From Solirubrobacterales bacterium (GTDB lineage: Bacteria; Actinomycetota; Thermoleophilia; Solirubrobacterales; Solirubrobacteraceae), in contig JAPLCH010000071.1 in the NCBI GenBank assembly GCA_026392325.1, positions 4,116 through 10,008 on the forward strand: a DNA stretch of 5,893 bases, written 5' to 3'. The first letter of the stretch is position 1. Each line of letters opens with the position of its first letter. Of the stretch, positions 1-5,893 are shown in pieces. The notes beneath the pieces were generated by a model that saw nothing but the letters and a program-made list of their open reading frames with translations, ran no database searches and had not been told where the DNA came from. A program made the translations under genes and the position numbers.

Positions 1-1685
1 CCGCCTATCTGGCCTCGGATGAGGGCTATGTGCGGTTCTTCGCCTACCTCAACTTCTTCGTGTTCTCAATGCTCACGTTGGTGCTTGCCGGCAACCTGAT
101 CCTGCTGATCGTTGGCTGGGGCCTTGTGGGCGCTGCGTCATACCTGCTGATCTCCTTCTGGTACCGCCGCAACACGGCAACGAAGGCTGGCATCAAGGCT
201 TTTGTGATCAATGTTGTTGGCGACGTGGGCCTTGTCCTGGGTTCGATTCTGATCCTCCAGCAGGTTGGATCGGTTGATCTCCTGACGATCTTCCACAAGG
301 CGCCAGAGGTCTTCCACAGCAATGACACGACACTCGTAATTGGGTGCCTGCTGCTGATGGTCGGCGCGTTTGCCAAGTCAGCTCAGATCCCATTCCACAC
401 ATGGCTCCCTGATGCCATGGAGGGCCCGACACCAGTCAGTGCACTGATCCACGCCGCGACAATGGTCACGGCTGGCGTCTACCTGATTGCCCGCATGCAT
501 CCTCTCTTCCAGCTTGCCCCAACCGCGCAGAACGTCGGCGCAATCGTCGGAGCAGTAACCCTCATCGTCGCAGCGACCATCGGCTTGGTCGTAACCGACC
601 TGAAGCGAGTGATCGCCTATTCGACGATGAGTCAGATCGGGTACATGATCATGGCCGTGTCAGCCGGCGTTTACGGGGCTGGCCTCTTCCACCTGATGAC
701 CCACGCGTTCTTCAAGGCACTGCTGTTCATGGCCGCAGGTTCTGTGATCGGAGCAATGGCGGGCGAGCAGTCGCTCAACAAGATGGGTGGCTTCCGCAAG
801 GTCATGCCGATCACTTACGGCTGCTTCATCGTTGGTGGCCTTGCCCTCTCAGGCATTCCACCGTTCTCCGGGTTCTTCTCCAAGGACGACATCCTTTACG
901 GAATGGCAAGCCTTGGCGGCTGGCACTGGATTCTCTATGTCGCCGGTTATGTGGGCGCGCTGATGACCGCCGTCTACACATTCCGAATGATCTTCCGCGC
1001 CTTCCACGGCGAACAGTGCGAAGAGGCTGAGTCCCTGGCCAATGGGCGGCTGTTCCACGCTGCCGAGCACCGTAACCCGGGTGATGGGACGCTCGAGGAC
1101 ACGGGCGTCGGCTACCCAGGTGCCAAGCACCACATTGCCGAGTCGTCACCAGCAATGGCAATCGCCATGGGCACCCTTGCAGTCCTTGCGACGGTGGCCG
1201 GGGTCATTCAGCTTCCGCACATCACCGACACGCTCGACAAGTTCCTTGAGCCAACCTTCTCCGACTCACCAACCTTCATGAAGGCGATTGACTACAAGCT
1301 GCTCGTGATCGGAATGATCATCGGAGCGATCGTTGGTCTGGCCGGCATCGCACTCGCTTGGTACATCTGGATCAAGAAGCCGGGTACCTCAGCGAAGATC
1401 CAAGCTCGCTTCTCGGGCCTCCACCGCCTCTTCTCAAACAAGTGGTACTTCGACGAGATCATCAACGCAATCATCGTCCGTCCGTTTGCTGCTGCTGGAC
1501 GGTTCTTCCAAGGCACTGTTGAACGCGTCGCAATTGACGGTGGGATCACAGCCGGTTCAGTCTCCATCGCCCGAGTCTCATCCGCCGCGGTCAGGTCATG
1601 GCAGAGCGGCATGCTCCGCGCGTACGCTGCCGCAGTCGTCGTGGGCACCTCACTCCTGGTCCTCTACTTCCTCCTGAACAGCTGA
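1..1685 (+). CDS. nuoL: NADH-quinone oxidoreductase subunit L (NuoL), 5'-truncated by window edge
   Basis: Distal antiporter-like membrane subunit of respiratory complex I (NDH-1), which couples NADH oxidation and quinone reduction to proton translocation. The frame is open from base 3, so 560 residues are visible. Ungapped alignment with remembered E. coli NuoL implies about 104 residues are missing. The GTG at 30 is not the start: it is an internal Val in a conserved stretch (DEGYVRFFAYLN). Conserved channel residues, by visible number (E. coli number): Asp74 (178), Lys125 in AKSAQIPFHTWLPDAMEG (229), His150 (254), His230/His234 and Lys238 in HLMTHAFFKALLF (334/338/342), and Lys294-Asp295 in FFSKDD (about 399/400). 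The TM5 Glu144 position is Gly40 (VGWGLVG), which is unusual. The loop from 1005 to 1151 is long and His/acid-rich. From NKWYFDE (residue 479) the C-terminus resembles the lateral amphipathic helix, followed by a last membrane helix (about 541-558). First gene of a tight nuoL-nuoM-nuoN run. The family call is near certain. Confidence 0.97.
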   Translation, partial: AYLASDEGYVRFFAYLNFFVFSMLTLVLAGNLILLIVGWGLVGAASYLLISFWYRRNTATKAGIKAFVINVVGDVGLVLGSILILQQVGSVDLLTIFHKAPEVFHSNDTTLVIGCLLLMVGAFAKSAQIPFHTWLPDAMEGPTPVSALIHAATMVTAGVYLIARMHPLFQLAPTAQNVGAIVGAVTLIVAATIGLVVTDLKRVIAYSTMSQIGYMIMAVSAGVYGAGLFHLMTHAFFKALLFMAAGSVIGAMAGEQSLNKMGGFRKVMPITYGCFIVGGLALSGIPPFSGFFSKDDILYGMASLGGWHWILYVAGYVGALMTAVYTFRMIFRAFHGEQCEEAESLANGRLFHAAEHRNPGDGTLEDTGVGYPGAKHHIAESSPAMAIAMGTLAVLATVAGVIQLPHITDTLDKFLEPTFSDSPTFMKAIDYKLLVIGMIIGAIVGLAGIALAWYIWIKKPGTSAKIQARFSGLHRLFSNKWYFDEIINAIIVRPFAAAGRFFQGTVERVAIDGGITAGSVSIARVSSAAVRSWQSGMLRAYAAAVVVGTSLLVLYFLLNS

Positions 1686-1686
1686 C

Positions 1687-3207
1687 ATGGAACTCACACT
1701 CCTCCTACTTATCCCCGTCGCCTCAGCAATCCTTGGGGGCCTCCTCGGCAAGAATGCCGTGCGCTCGGTTGCAATCCTTGGCGCTCTTGGAACGCTCGGG
1801 CTTGCGATTGGAATCGCGCTCAACTGGGATTCGTCTTTGGGCGGTTCGCAGTTCAGCATTGACAACGTCTGGGTAAGTCAGTTGGGCATCCACTGGGCGT
1901 TCGCCGTGGACGGACTCAACCTTGCCCTGATCGTGCTGACCGCTTTTGTCTATGCGAGCGTCACCGTCGCCTGCGCCCTTCGTGATCTTGAAAGCCCGCG
2001 GCTGTTCTTCTTCCAACTTGGCCTTGCTGCCTCGTCCGTGATCGGAGCCTTCCTCGCTCAGGACCTGATCCTCTTCGTGTTCTTCTTCGACCTGATGCTC
2101 GTGCCGTTCTACTTCCTTGTCGGCCAGTGGGGCACGGGTGATCGCGTTGCAGCGACCACGAAGATGGTCATCTACACCCTTGCCGGCTCACTGCTGATGC
2201 TCGCCGCAGCTGTCGCCACAGGCGTCATGGCAGCGTCACAGCACGGGCGTCACATTGACTTCCTGATCAGCAACCTTCAACACCTGCCGCTTTCCAAGGG
2301 AACTCAGGATTGGATCTTCCTCTGCTTTGCAGCAGCGTTCCTTGTGAAGATGCCCGCGGTTCCATTCCACGGCTGGCTCAAAGACGCTTACAAGGCGATG
2401 CCGCTGCCCGTCCTTGCTCTTTTCTCCGGAGTCCTGTCCAAGGTTGCCGCCTACGGATTCCTCAAGACAGCGCTGCCGCTGTTCCCTGACGCAGCAGCGA
2501 ACTTCCAGACGCTGATGCTCGTTCTCGGTGTCATCTCAATCCTCTACGGATCCGCGCTCGCATTCACTACCAGCGACGCAAGGCTTGTCGTTGGTTACTC
2601 GTCGATCGCGCAGCTTGGTTTCATCGTGATCGGGATCTTCAGCCTCACTGCCGATGGTGCTGAAGGAGCAATCCTGCAGATGGTCAACCACGGCGTTGTG
2701 ACCGTTGCTCTGGTCATGGTCGTTGGCATGCTCGCCTCCCGCGCCAAGGGGTCGGAGGATCTGGGATCAATGGGCGGCATGGCAATGGGAGCTCCAGTGC
2801 TGGCGGTCGTATTCCTGATCGCAGCATTCGCGAACCTGGCAATGCCAGCGTCGGCCAACTTTGTCGGTGAATTCCTGATCCTCAAGGGCGTATTCAGTTC
2901 GACCGCAGCCATCGCTGTAATCGCGACCATCGGAGTTGCCATGGCCGCCGTCTACATGCTCCGCGCCTACATCAAGGCAATGCATGGTCCAGATGCCAAT
3001 GGCGTTGAACAACGTGAGATCAGCTTCCGTGAAGCCCTTCCTGTGATCCCAGCGATCCTCGTGATCATCGGCCTTGCCCTCTACCCGCAGGTCGTGCTTA
3101 AGACCACTGATGGCCCTGCTGAAGCCCAGATCATTCCTGCGGCCACAGCGGCACATATCCCGGTTGATGCCACCCCAGCCAAAATGACAAAGGCGGGAGC
3201 CAAGTGA
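1687..3207 (+). CDS. nuoM: NADH-quinone oxidoreductase subunit M (NuoM)
   Basis: Middle antiporter-like, proton-translocating subunit of complex I. At 506 residues it is a normal family length, with about 14 hydrophobic segments. ATG at 1687 lies one base after the nuoL stop; no Shine-Dalgarno-like purine run precedes it, so translation is probably coupled to nuoL. Conserved charged residues: Lys221 and His228 (VKMPAVPFHGW), Lys252 (VLSKVAAYGF), His335 (QMVNHG) and Glu395 (NFVGEFLIL). The antiporter signature is clear in DARLVVGYSSIAQLGF. Two positions differ from the textbook family: Asp135 (FFFDLMLVPFYFL) replaces the TM5 Glu (E. coli Glu144), and the TM7 end reads WLKDAYKAMPLPV where WLPDAH...APTAGSV is usual. 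I recall the MPLPV/FSGVLSK phrasing from Thermoleophilia NuoM, unchecked. The last 34 residues (473-506) form an Ala/Pro-rich hydrophilic tail ending in Lys-rich sequence. The stop TGA shares one base with the nuoN ATG. Confidence 0.97.
   Translation: MELTLLLLIPVASAILGGLLGKNAVRSVAILGALGTLGLAIGIALNWDSSLGGSQFSIDNVWVSQLGIHWAFAVDGLNLALIVLTAFVYASVTVACALRDLESPRLFFFQLGLAASSVIGAFLAQDLILFVFFFDLMLVPFYFLVGQWGTGDRVAATTKMVIYTLAGSLLMLAAAVATGVMAASQHGRHIDFLISNLQHLPLSKGTQDWIFLCFAAAFLVKMPAVPFHGWLKDAYKAMPLPVLALFSGVLSKVAAYGFLKTALPLFPDAAANFQTLMLVLGVISILYGSALAFTTSDARLVVGYSSIAQLGFIVIGIFSLTADGAEGAILQMVNHGVVTVALVMVVGMLASRAKGSEDLGSMGGMAMGAPVLAVVFLIAAFANLAMPASANFVGEFLILKGVFSSTAAIAVIATIGVAMAAVYMLRAYIKAMHGPDANGVEQREISFREALPVIPAILVIIGLALYPQVVLKTTDGPAEAQIIPAATAAHIPVDATPAKMTKAGAK
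3195..3199 (+). promoter_or_regulatory. Ribosome binding site for nuoN
   Basis: GGGAG, inside the purine-rich stretch AAAGGCGGGAG at the end of nuoM, sits seven bases before the ATG at 3207 and only four before the in-frame GTG at 3204. The spacing favours the ATG as the nuoN start, overlapping the nuoM stop as TGATG, an arrangement typical of translational coupling. Inferred from sequence alone. Confidence 0.5.
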
Positions 3208-4688
3208 TGCTCGCCGCGATCAAGGCACCATTCATTGACTGGAGCGAACTGCTTCCGTTCACGGTTCTCACAGTCGGAGGCGTTGTTGTTCTGCTGACCG
3301 GCCTTGTGGGAACTCAGCGATTCCGCCGCGCAGCCGTTCCATTGCTGAGCCTGCTGACACTTGCCGGCGCCGCCGTCACGCTGCTTGGGAACTGGAACAA
3401 GCCTGCTGTGATCGTTTCCGGCGCCCTCAAGATTGACGACCTGACCGTTGGCCTTGGGCTGATCTGCCTTGTCGGAGCTTTCTTCGCGGTGATTCTCGCT
3501 CTCCGCGTTGACAACGAGGAGGGGCTGGGTCGTGGCGAGTTCCACACCCTCCTGATCTTCTCCGTAATGGGCATGCTCGTGCTGATCGCAGCCAACGACC
3601 TTGTGACCCTCTTCATTGGCATTGAGCTTCTGTCAATTCCGCTCTACGTCCTCTGCGCCGGTGAGATCCGTCGCGGCCGTTCACTTGAGTCAGGCTTGAA
3701 GTACCTGATCCTCGGCTCTGTTGGTTCAGCCACCCTCCTCTACGGCCTTGCCCTCCTTTACGGCGCGACCGGAGCCACTTCGCTCACAAAGATCGGCACC
3801 GTGCTGACATCTTCAGGGGCTCCACTTCACGACAGCCTGTTTGTCGCAGGCATGGCATTGATCATTGCTGGCTTCGCCTTCAAGGCTTCAGCCGCACCAT
3901 TCCACCAGTGGACACCAGATGTCTACGAGGGCGCCCCAGCGAGCATTACGACCTTCATGGCCACTGCAACAAAAGCAGCCGCGCTTGGCGTGTTGCTCCG
4001 CGTCCTTGCCGGCCCACTGCTTCCAGCAATCAACGACTGGGGTCCGATCGTGGCGACCATCTCCGTGCTCTCAATTCTCGTCGGAAACTTCGGTGCTCTC
4101 GGGCAGGATTCACTCAAGCGCATGCTCGCCTGGTCTTCCGTTGCCCAAGTTGGCTACCTGCTGGCAGCAGTCGTAGTTGCCGACCAGTTGGGAATCCAAG
4201 CGCTCGTCTTCTACCTCGTCGTCTACACCTTCATGACGCTCGCAGCCTTCGCCGTTGTGATTGACAACTCTCGTGAGTGGGAAGAGGGCGAACGGATGAG
4301 CGGAATCTCTGGCCTTGGTCGCCGGCGTCCATGGCTTGCCGGGGCAATGACCGTCTCAATGGTCGCGCTGGCCGGGCTCCCGCCAACAGACGGCTTCACG
4401 GGCAAGTTGAACATCATCGCCGCGCTGGTTGATGGCGACTGGACTTGGCTTGGATTCGTCGTCGTGTTCGGCTCGCTCGTCTCTCTCGCTTACTACCTGA
4501 GGGTTGTCGCCGCCATGTGGATGAAGGAGCCGTCAGCAGACGCTCCTACAACACGCAGCCGCACTCCGGAGATAACTGCTGTTGCTCTTATCGCCGCTTT
4601 GCTGACGCTCGGGCTTGGCTTCGCGCCATCCTGGCCGCTGGACAAGGCCACTGAGATCGGGCAGAAGTCCGTCTCCTCCCCGCGCTGA
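3207..4688 (+). CDS. nuoN: NADH-quinone oxidoreductase subunit N (NuoN)
   Basis: Third antiporter-like, proton-translocating subunit of complex I, which sits nearest the quinone-binding end of the membrane arm. It has 493 residues from the ATG at 3207, a usual family length. GTG at 3204 is an alternative start one codon earlier, but it is closer to the Shine-Dalgarno sequence than normal. Key residues are present: Glu140 in IELLSIPLYVL (E. coli Glu133 position), Lys226 and His233 in FKASAAPFHQWTPDVYEGAP, Lys256 in TATKAAALG, and Lys400 in GFTGKLN. The signature GALGQDSLKRMLAWSSVAQ is intact. Unlike NuoL and NuoM here, NuoN keeps the TM5 glutamate. The pattern (SLESGLKYLILGSVGSATLL, LVSLAYYLRVVAAMW) is that of actinobacterial, probably Thermoleophilia, NuoN; the taxon is inferred. 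It is the last nuo gene, as in most 14-gene nuo operons, and a hairpin overlaps its stop codon. Confidence 0.97.
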   Translation: MLAAIKAPFIDWSELLPFTVLTVGGVVVLLTGLVGTQRFRRAAVPLLSLLTLAGAAVTLLGNWNKPAVIVSGALKIDDLTVGLGLICLVGAFFAVILALRVDNEEGLGRGEFHTLLIFSVMGMLVLIAANDLVTLFIGIELLSIPLYVLCAGEIRRGRSLESGLKYLILGSVGSATLLYGLALLYGATGATSLTKIGTVLTSSGAPLHDSLFVAGMALIIAGFAFKASAAPFHQWTPDVYEGAPASITTFMATATKAAALGVLLRVLAGPLLPAINDWGPIVATISVLSILVGNFGALGQDSLKRMLAWSSVAQVGYLLAAVVVADQLGIQALVFYLVVYTFMTLAAFAVVIDNSREWEEGERMSGISGLGRRRPWLAGAMTVSMVALAGLPPTDGFTGKLNIIAALVDGDWTWLGFVVVFGSLVSLAYYLRVVAAMWMKEPSADAPTTRSRTPEITAVALIAALLTLGLGFAPSWPLDKATEIGQKSVSSPR

Positions 4689-4705
4689 GCGGGAAACGCT
4701 CACGC
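4682..4705 (+). terminator. GC-rich hairpin at the end of nuoN, possible weak terminator
   Basis: TGAGCG (4686-4691) and CGCTCA (4697-4702) form a perfect six-base stem around the loop GGAAA. GCG (4682-4684) and CGC (4703-4705) extend it by three pairs past a bulged C at 4685. The left arm begins with the nuoN stop codon. No T-run follows, so this is not a classical Rho-independent terminator. U-tract-less hairpins have been proposed as terminators in high-GC actinobacteria, and the position at the end of the nuo operon fits. An mRNA 3'-stabilising stem is equally possible. Confidence 0.35.
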
Positions 4706-4724
4706 CACCGTCAGCCAGCGCGGG

Positions 4725-4730
4725 TAGCAT
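4725..4730 (+). promoter_or_regulatory. Putative -10 element (TAGCAT) for the thyX-like gene
   Basis: TAGCAT fits the TANNNT -10 consensus of actinobacterial housekeeping promoters. It ends nine bases before the GTG at 4740, placing the expected transcription start at or within a few bases of that codon and implying a leaderless or near-leaderless mRNA. No convincing -35 hexamer is visible around 4702-4708, but -35 boxes are often weak in this group. The TAG of the hexamer is also the last in-frame stop before the coding region. Confidence 0.35.
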
Positions 4731-4739
4731 CGCCCATCC

Positions 4740-5893
4740 GTGCAGAGGCCTGTAGAGACATTCACACCTGAGGAACAGGCGCTGCTTGCGCCGCATTTCA
4801 CCAATGTGGACCAGCCAGTCTTTGGCCTTGTCAACCTGCCAGAGACCGTCAAGGGCGCTCTCTTTGCCCGTTACAGCCGTTACCCGGGAACTCTGCGCCG
4901 CATGTACTTGGACGAGTTCGCTGAGTCCCTTCCTGGCAATGCGTCCCGGTTTGAGGGTGATGAGGGAAAGCGCGCAGCTGAACTGTACGACCGGATTTTC
5001 CTCGGCTACGGCGATGACTCCGTCGCGCAGCTGGGCGGGATGCACATCGCCTGCGAGTGGACTTCAAATGTCCTCACGAAGATTCTTCAACGGCCGAGGA
5101 TTGCTGCGTATCTGGAGCAGTCCACGCGTTACCTCTCATGGGATGCCCCGCTTCCGGACGGAGGCTTTCGTTACCACCGTGAGGAAGGGCTCGGCCAGGA
5201 GTACGCCGCTGCGATGGATCGCATTTTCACGATCTACGCCGAAGCACTGCCAGCAGTCACAGAGTGGGCTGTCAAGCAGTACCCGCGTGGTGCCGACGAG
5301 GCTGAGGCGGCACACCTTCGCGCGTGTCGCGCAAAAGCACTTGACCTGCTGCGCGGCCTCCTGCCCGCCGCGTCGCTCTCCCACATGGGCATGTACGCAA
5401 CGGGACAAACCTACGAGCAGCTGATCCTTCACCTGCTTGCGCACCCGCTGCCAGAGGCTCAAAGCTACGGACGGATGATCCTTTCCACAGTTCAGGAGGT
5501 CATGCCGAGCTTCGTAACCCGTGTCGAGCGCCCAGAGCGCGGCGGCGAGTGGATCGAGTTCCTTGCCCAACGAGAGAGCGCAGGGCGCAGCTGGAGCAAC
5601 CGTCTGGAGATGGGCACCGAAGCTGTCGAGAAGCCAGCCGCATCAGTCGAGCTGCTCTCCGTTGAAGGCTCGGAGGAGGACTTGCTGGTTGCCCTGCTGT
5701 TCGAGACTTCAGGCAAGGGCGAAAACGACATTCGAGCCGCTGTGAGGCGCTTGAGCAGCGAAGAACAGGCTGAGCTGCTCTCAGACCTTGCAGGAGACCG
5801 CCGTAACCGCCGTCACAGGCCCGGCAGAGGCTTGGAGGCTGTTCGGTACCGATTTGAGATCGTGGCCGACTACGGGGCCTTCCGTGACCTCCA
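4740..5893 (+). CDS. thyX: ThyX-family (FAD-dependent thymidylate synthase-like) tandem-domain protein, 3'-truncated by window edge
   Basis: ThyX enzymes make dTMP from dUMP using methylenetetrahydrofolate, FAD and NADPH in the cytoplasm. The frame is open from GTG 4740 to the window end (384 residues plus two bases); the in-frame TAG at 4725 and lack of other early starts support this start. The next in-frame candidate, GTG 4806, falls inside the conserved NVDQPVFGLVNLPET. Domain 1 (about residues 35-275) contains ARYSRYPGTLRR, GDDSVAQ (91-97, matching ThyX GHxSVxEH), RPRIAAYLEQSTRY (118-131, matching RHRxxS...SxRY) and RGLLP (205-209). The first Arg-His-Arg, the Ser and the late dUMP-site residues are not conserved, so domain 1 is probably non-catalytic. 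After a charged linker, domain 2 starts near NRRHRPGRGLE (356-366); FEIVADYGAFRDL then aligns just before where its own RHR motif should fall, beyond the edge. The symbol denotes the family; activity is unproven. The gene is separated from nuoN by 51 bases, probably a different transcription unit. Confidence 0.82.
   Translation, partial: MQRPVETFTPEEQALLAPHFTNVDQPVFGLVNLPETVKGALFARYSRYPGTLRRMYLDEFAESLPGNASRFEGDEGKRAAELYDRIFLGYGDDSVAQLGGMHIACEWTSNVLTKILQRPRIAAYLEQSTRYLSWDAPLPDGGFRYHREEGLGQEYAAAMDRIFTIYAEALPAVTEWAVKQYPRGADEAEAAHLRACRAKALDLLRGLLPAASLSHMGMYATGQTYEQLILHLLAHPLPEAQSYGRMILSTVQEVMPSFVTRVERPERGGEWIEFLAQRESAGRSWSNRLEMGTEAVEKPAASVELLSVEGSEEDLLVALLFETSGKGENDIRAAVRRLSSEEQAELLSDLAGDRRNRRHRPGRGLEAVRYRFEIVADYGAFRDL

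Noticed and set aside
30..32. GTG as the start codon of nuoL
   Set aside because: The frame is open upstream to base 3 and encodes conserved NuoL sequence (AYLASDEGYVRFF). About 104 N-terminal residues are missing, so the gene enters from outside the window.
2767..3156. A 129-codon minus-strand open frame over nuoM
   Set aside because: Antisense to a conserved membrane protein gene. Its translation is low-complexity with no domain.
3204..3206. GTG at 3204 as the nuoN start
   Set aside because: Only four bases from GGGAG, against seven for the ATG at 3207. It would add just one residue, so it is possible but less likely.
121..4832. GGCCTTG heptamer repeated about ten times (near 121, 228, 838, 2023, 3070, 3301, 3450, 3743, 4314, 4826)
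   Set aside because: Nearly all copies encode Gly-Leu or similar in frame within membrane proteins rich in those residues. Codon preference explains them; there is no fixed spacing or intergenic copy to suggest an uptake or binding motif.
4533..5045. A 170-codon minus-strand open frame spanning the end of nuoN, the gap and the start of the ThyX-like gene
   Set aside because: It covers the 3' end of a clear gene and the start of another, has no recognisable domain, and is explained by GC-rich codon structure.
4786..5424. A 212-codon open frame on + in another phase over the ThyX-like gene
   Set aside because: It is Arg/Ser-rich with no family resemblance, and lies fully inside a recognisable ThyX coding frame. 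It is a shadow.
5808..5819. RRHR in the ThyX-like protein taken as the catalytic RHRxxS motif
   Set aside because: It lies before the GxxLE/YRFEI segment that precedes the true motif in ThyX, and is not followed by the Ser and SxRY positions at proper spacing. The genuine motif should come after DL at the edge.

Overview
The window comes from a bacterial chromosome. It is moderately GC-rich (roughly 57-60% by eye), with all genes on the + strand and almost no non-coding DNA. It holds the distal end of a respiratory complex I operon (nuoL, truncated by the left edge, then nuoM and nuoN), followed after a 51-base gap by a ThyX-family gene cut off by the right edge. The phrasing of NuoM and NuoN, the tandem-domain ThyX-like protein and a possible leaderless GTG start all suggest Actinomycetota, most likely class Thermoleophilia. 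That placement rests on recalled family resemblance, not on a search, and the GC is lower than I would expect of typical members of that class.

Positions 1-4688 encode the three antiporter-like membrane subunits of the proton-pumping NADH:quinone oxidoreductase. The genes are packed as one transcription unit: one base separates nuoL and nuoM, and the nuoM stop and nuoN start overlap in TGATG. NuoN is canonical. NuoL and NuoM keep the central lysines, histidines and other channel residues but differ at the TM5 glutamate (E. coli Glu144). NuoL has Gly there and NuoM has Asp, while NuoN keeps Glu. This is the most interesting point in the operon.

Positions 4689-4739 are the only intergenic DNA. 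A GC-rich hairpin overlaps the nuoN stop, and a TAGCAT hexamer (actinobacterial -10 type, TANNNT) lies nine bases before the proposed GTG start of the next gene. This suggests that the nuo operon ends here and a separate, leaderless transcript begins.

Positions 4740-5893 encode the first 384 residues of a ThyX-related protein. Its first domain has the ThyX fold signatures but a degenerate FAD/dUMP motif (RPR-IAA...EQSTRY instead of RHR-xxS...SxRY). A second ThyX-like domain is just beginning when the window ends. The protein is probably a tandem-domain FAD-dependent thymidylate synthase homologue; whether it makes dTMP cannot be decided from this fragment.

I see no mobile element, CRISPR array, tRNA, rRNA or phage signal. 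The unusual content is variation inside known families, not a new multi-gene system.
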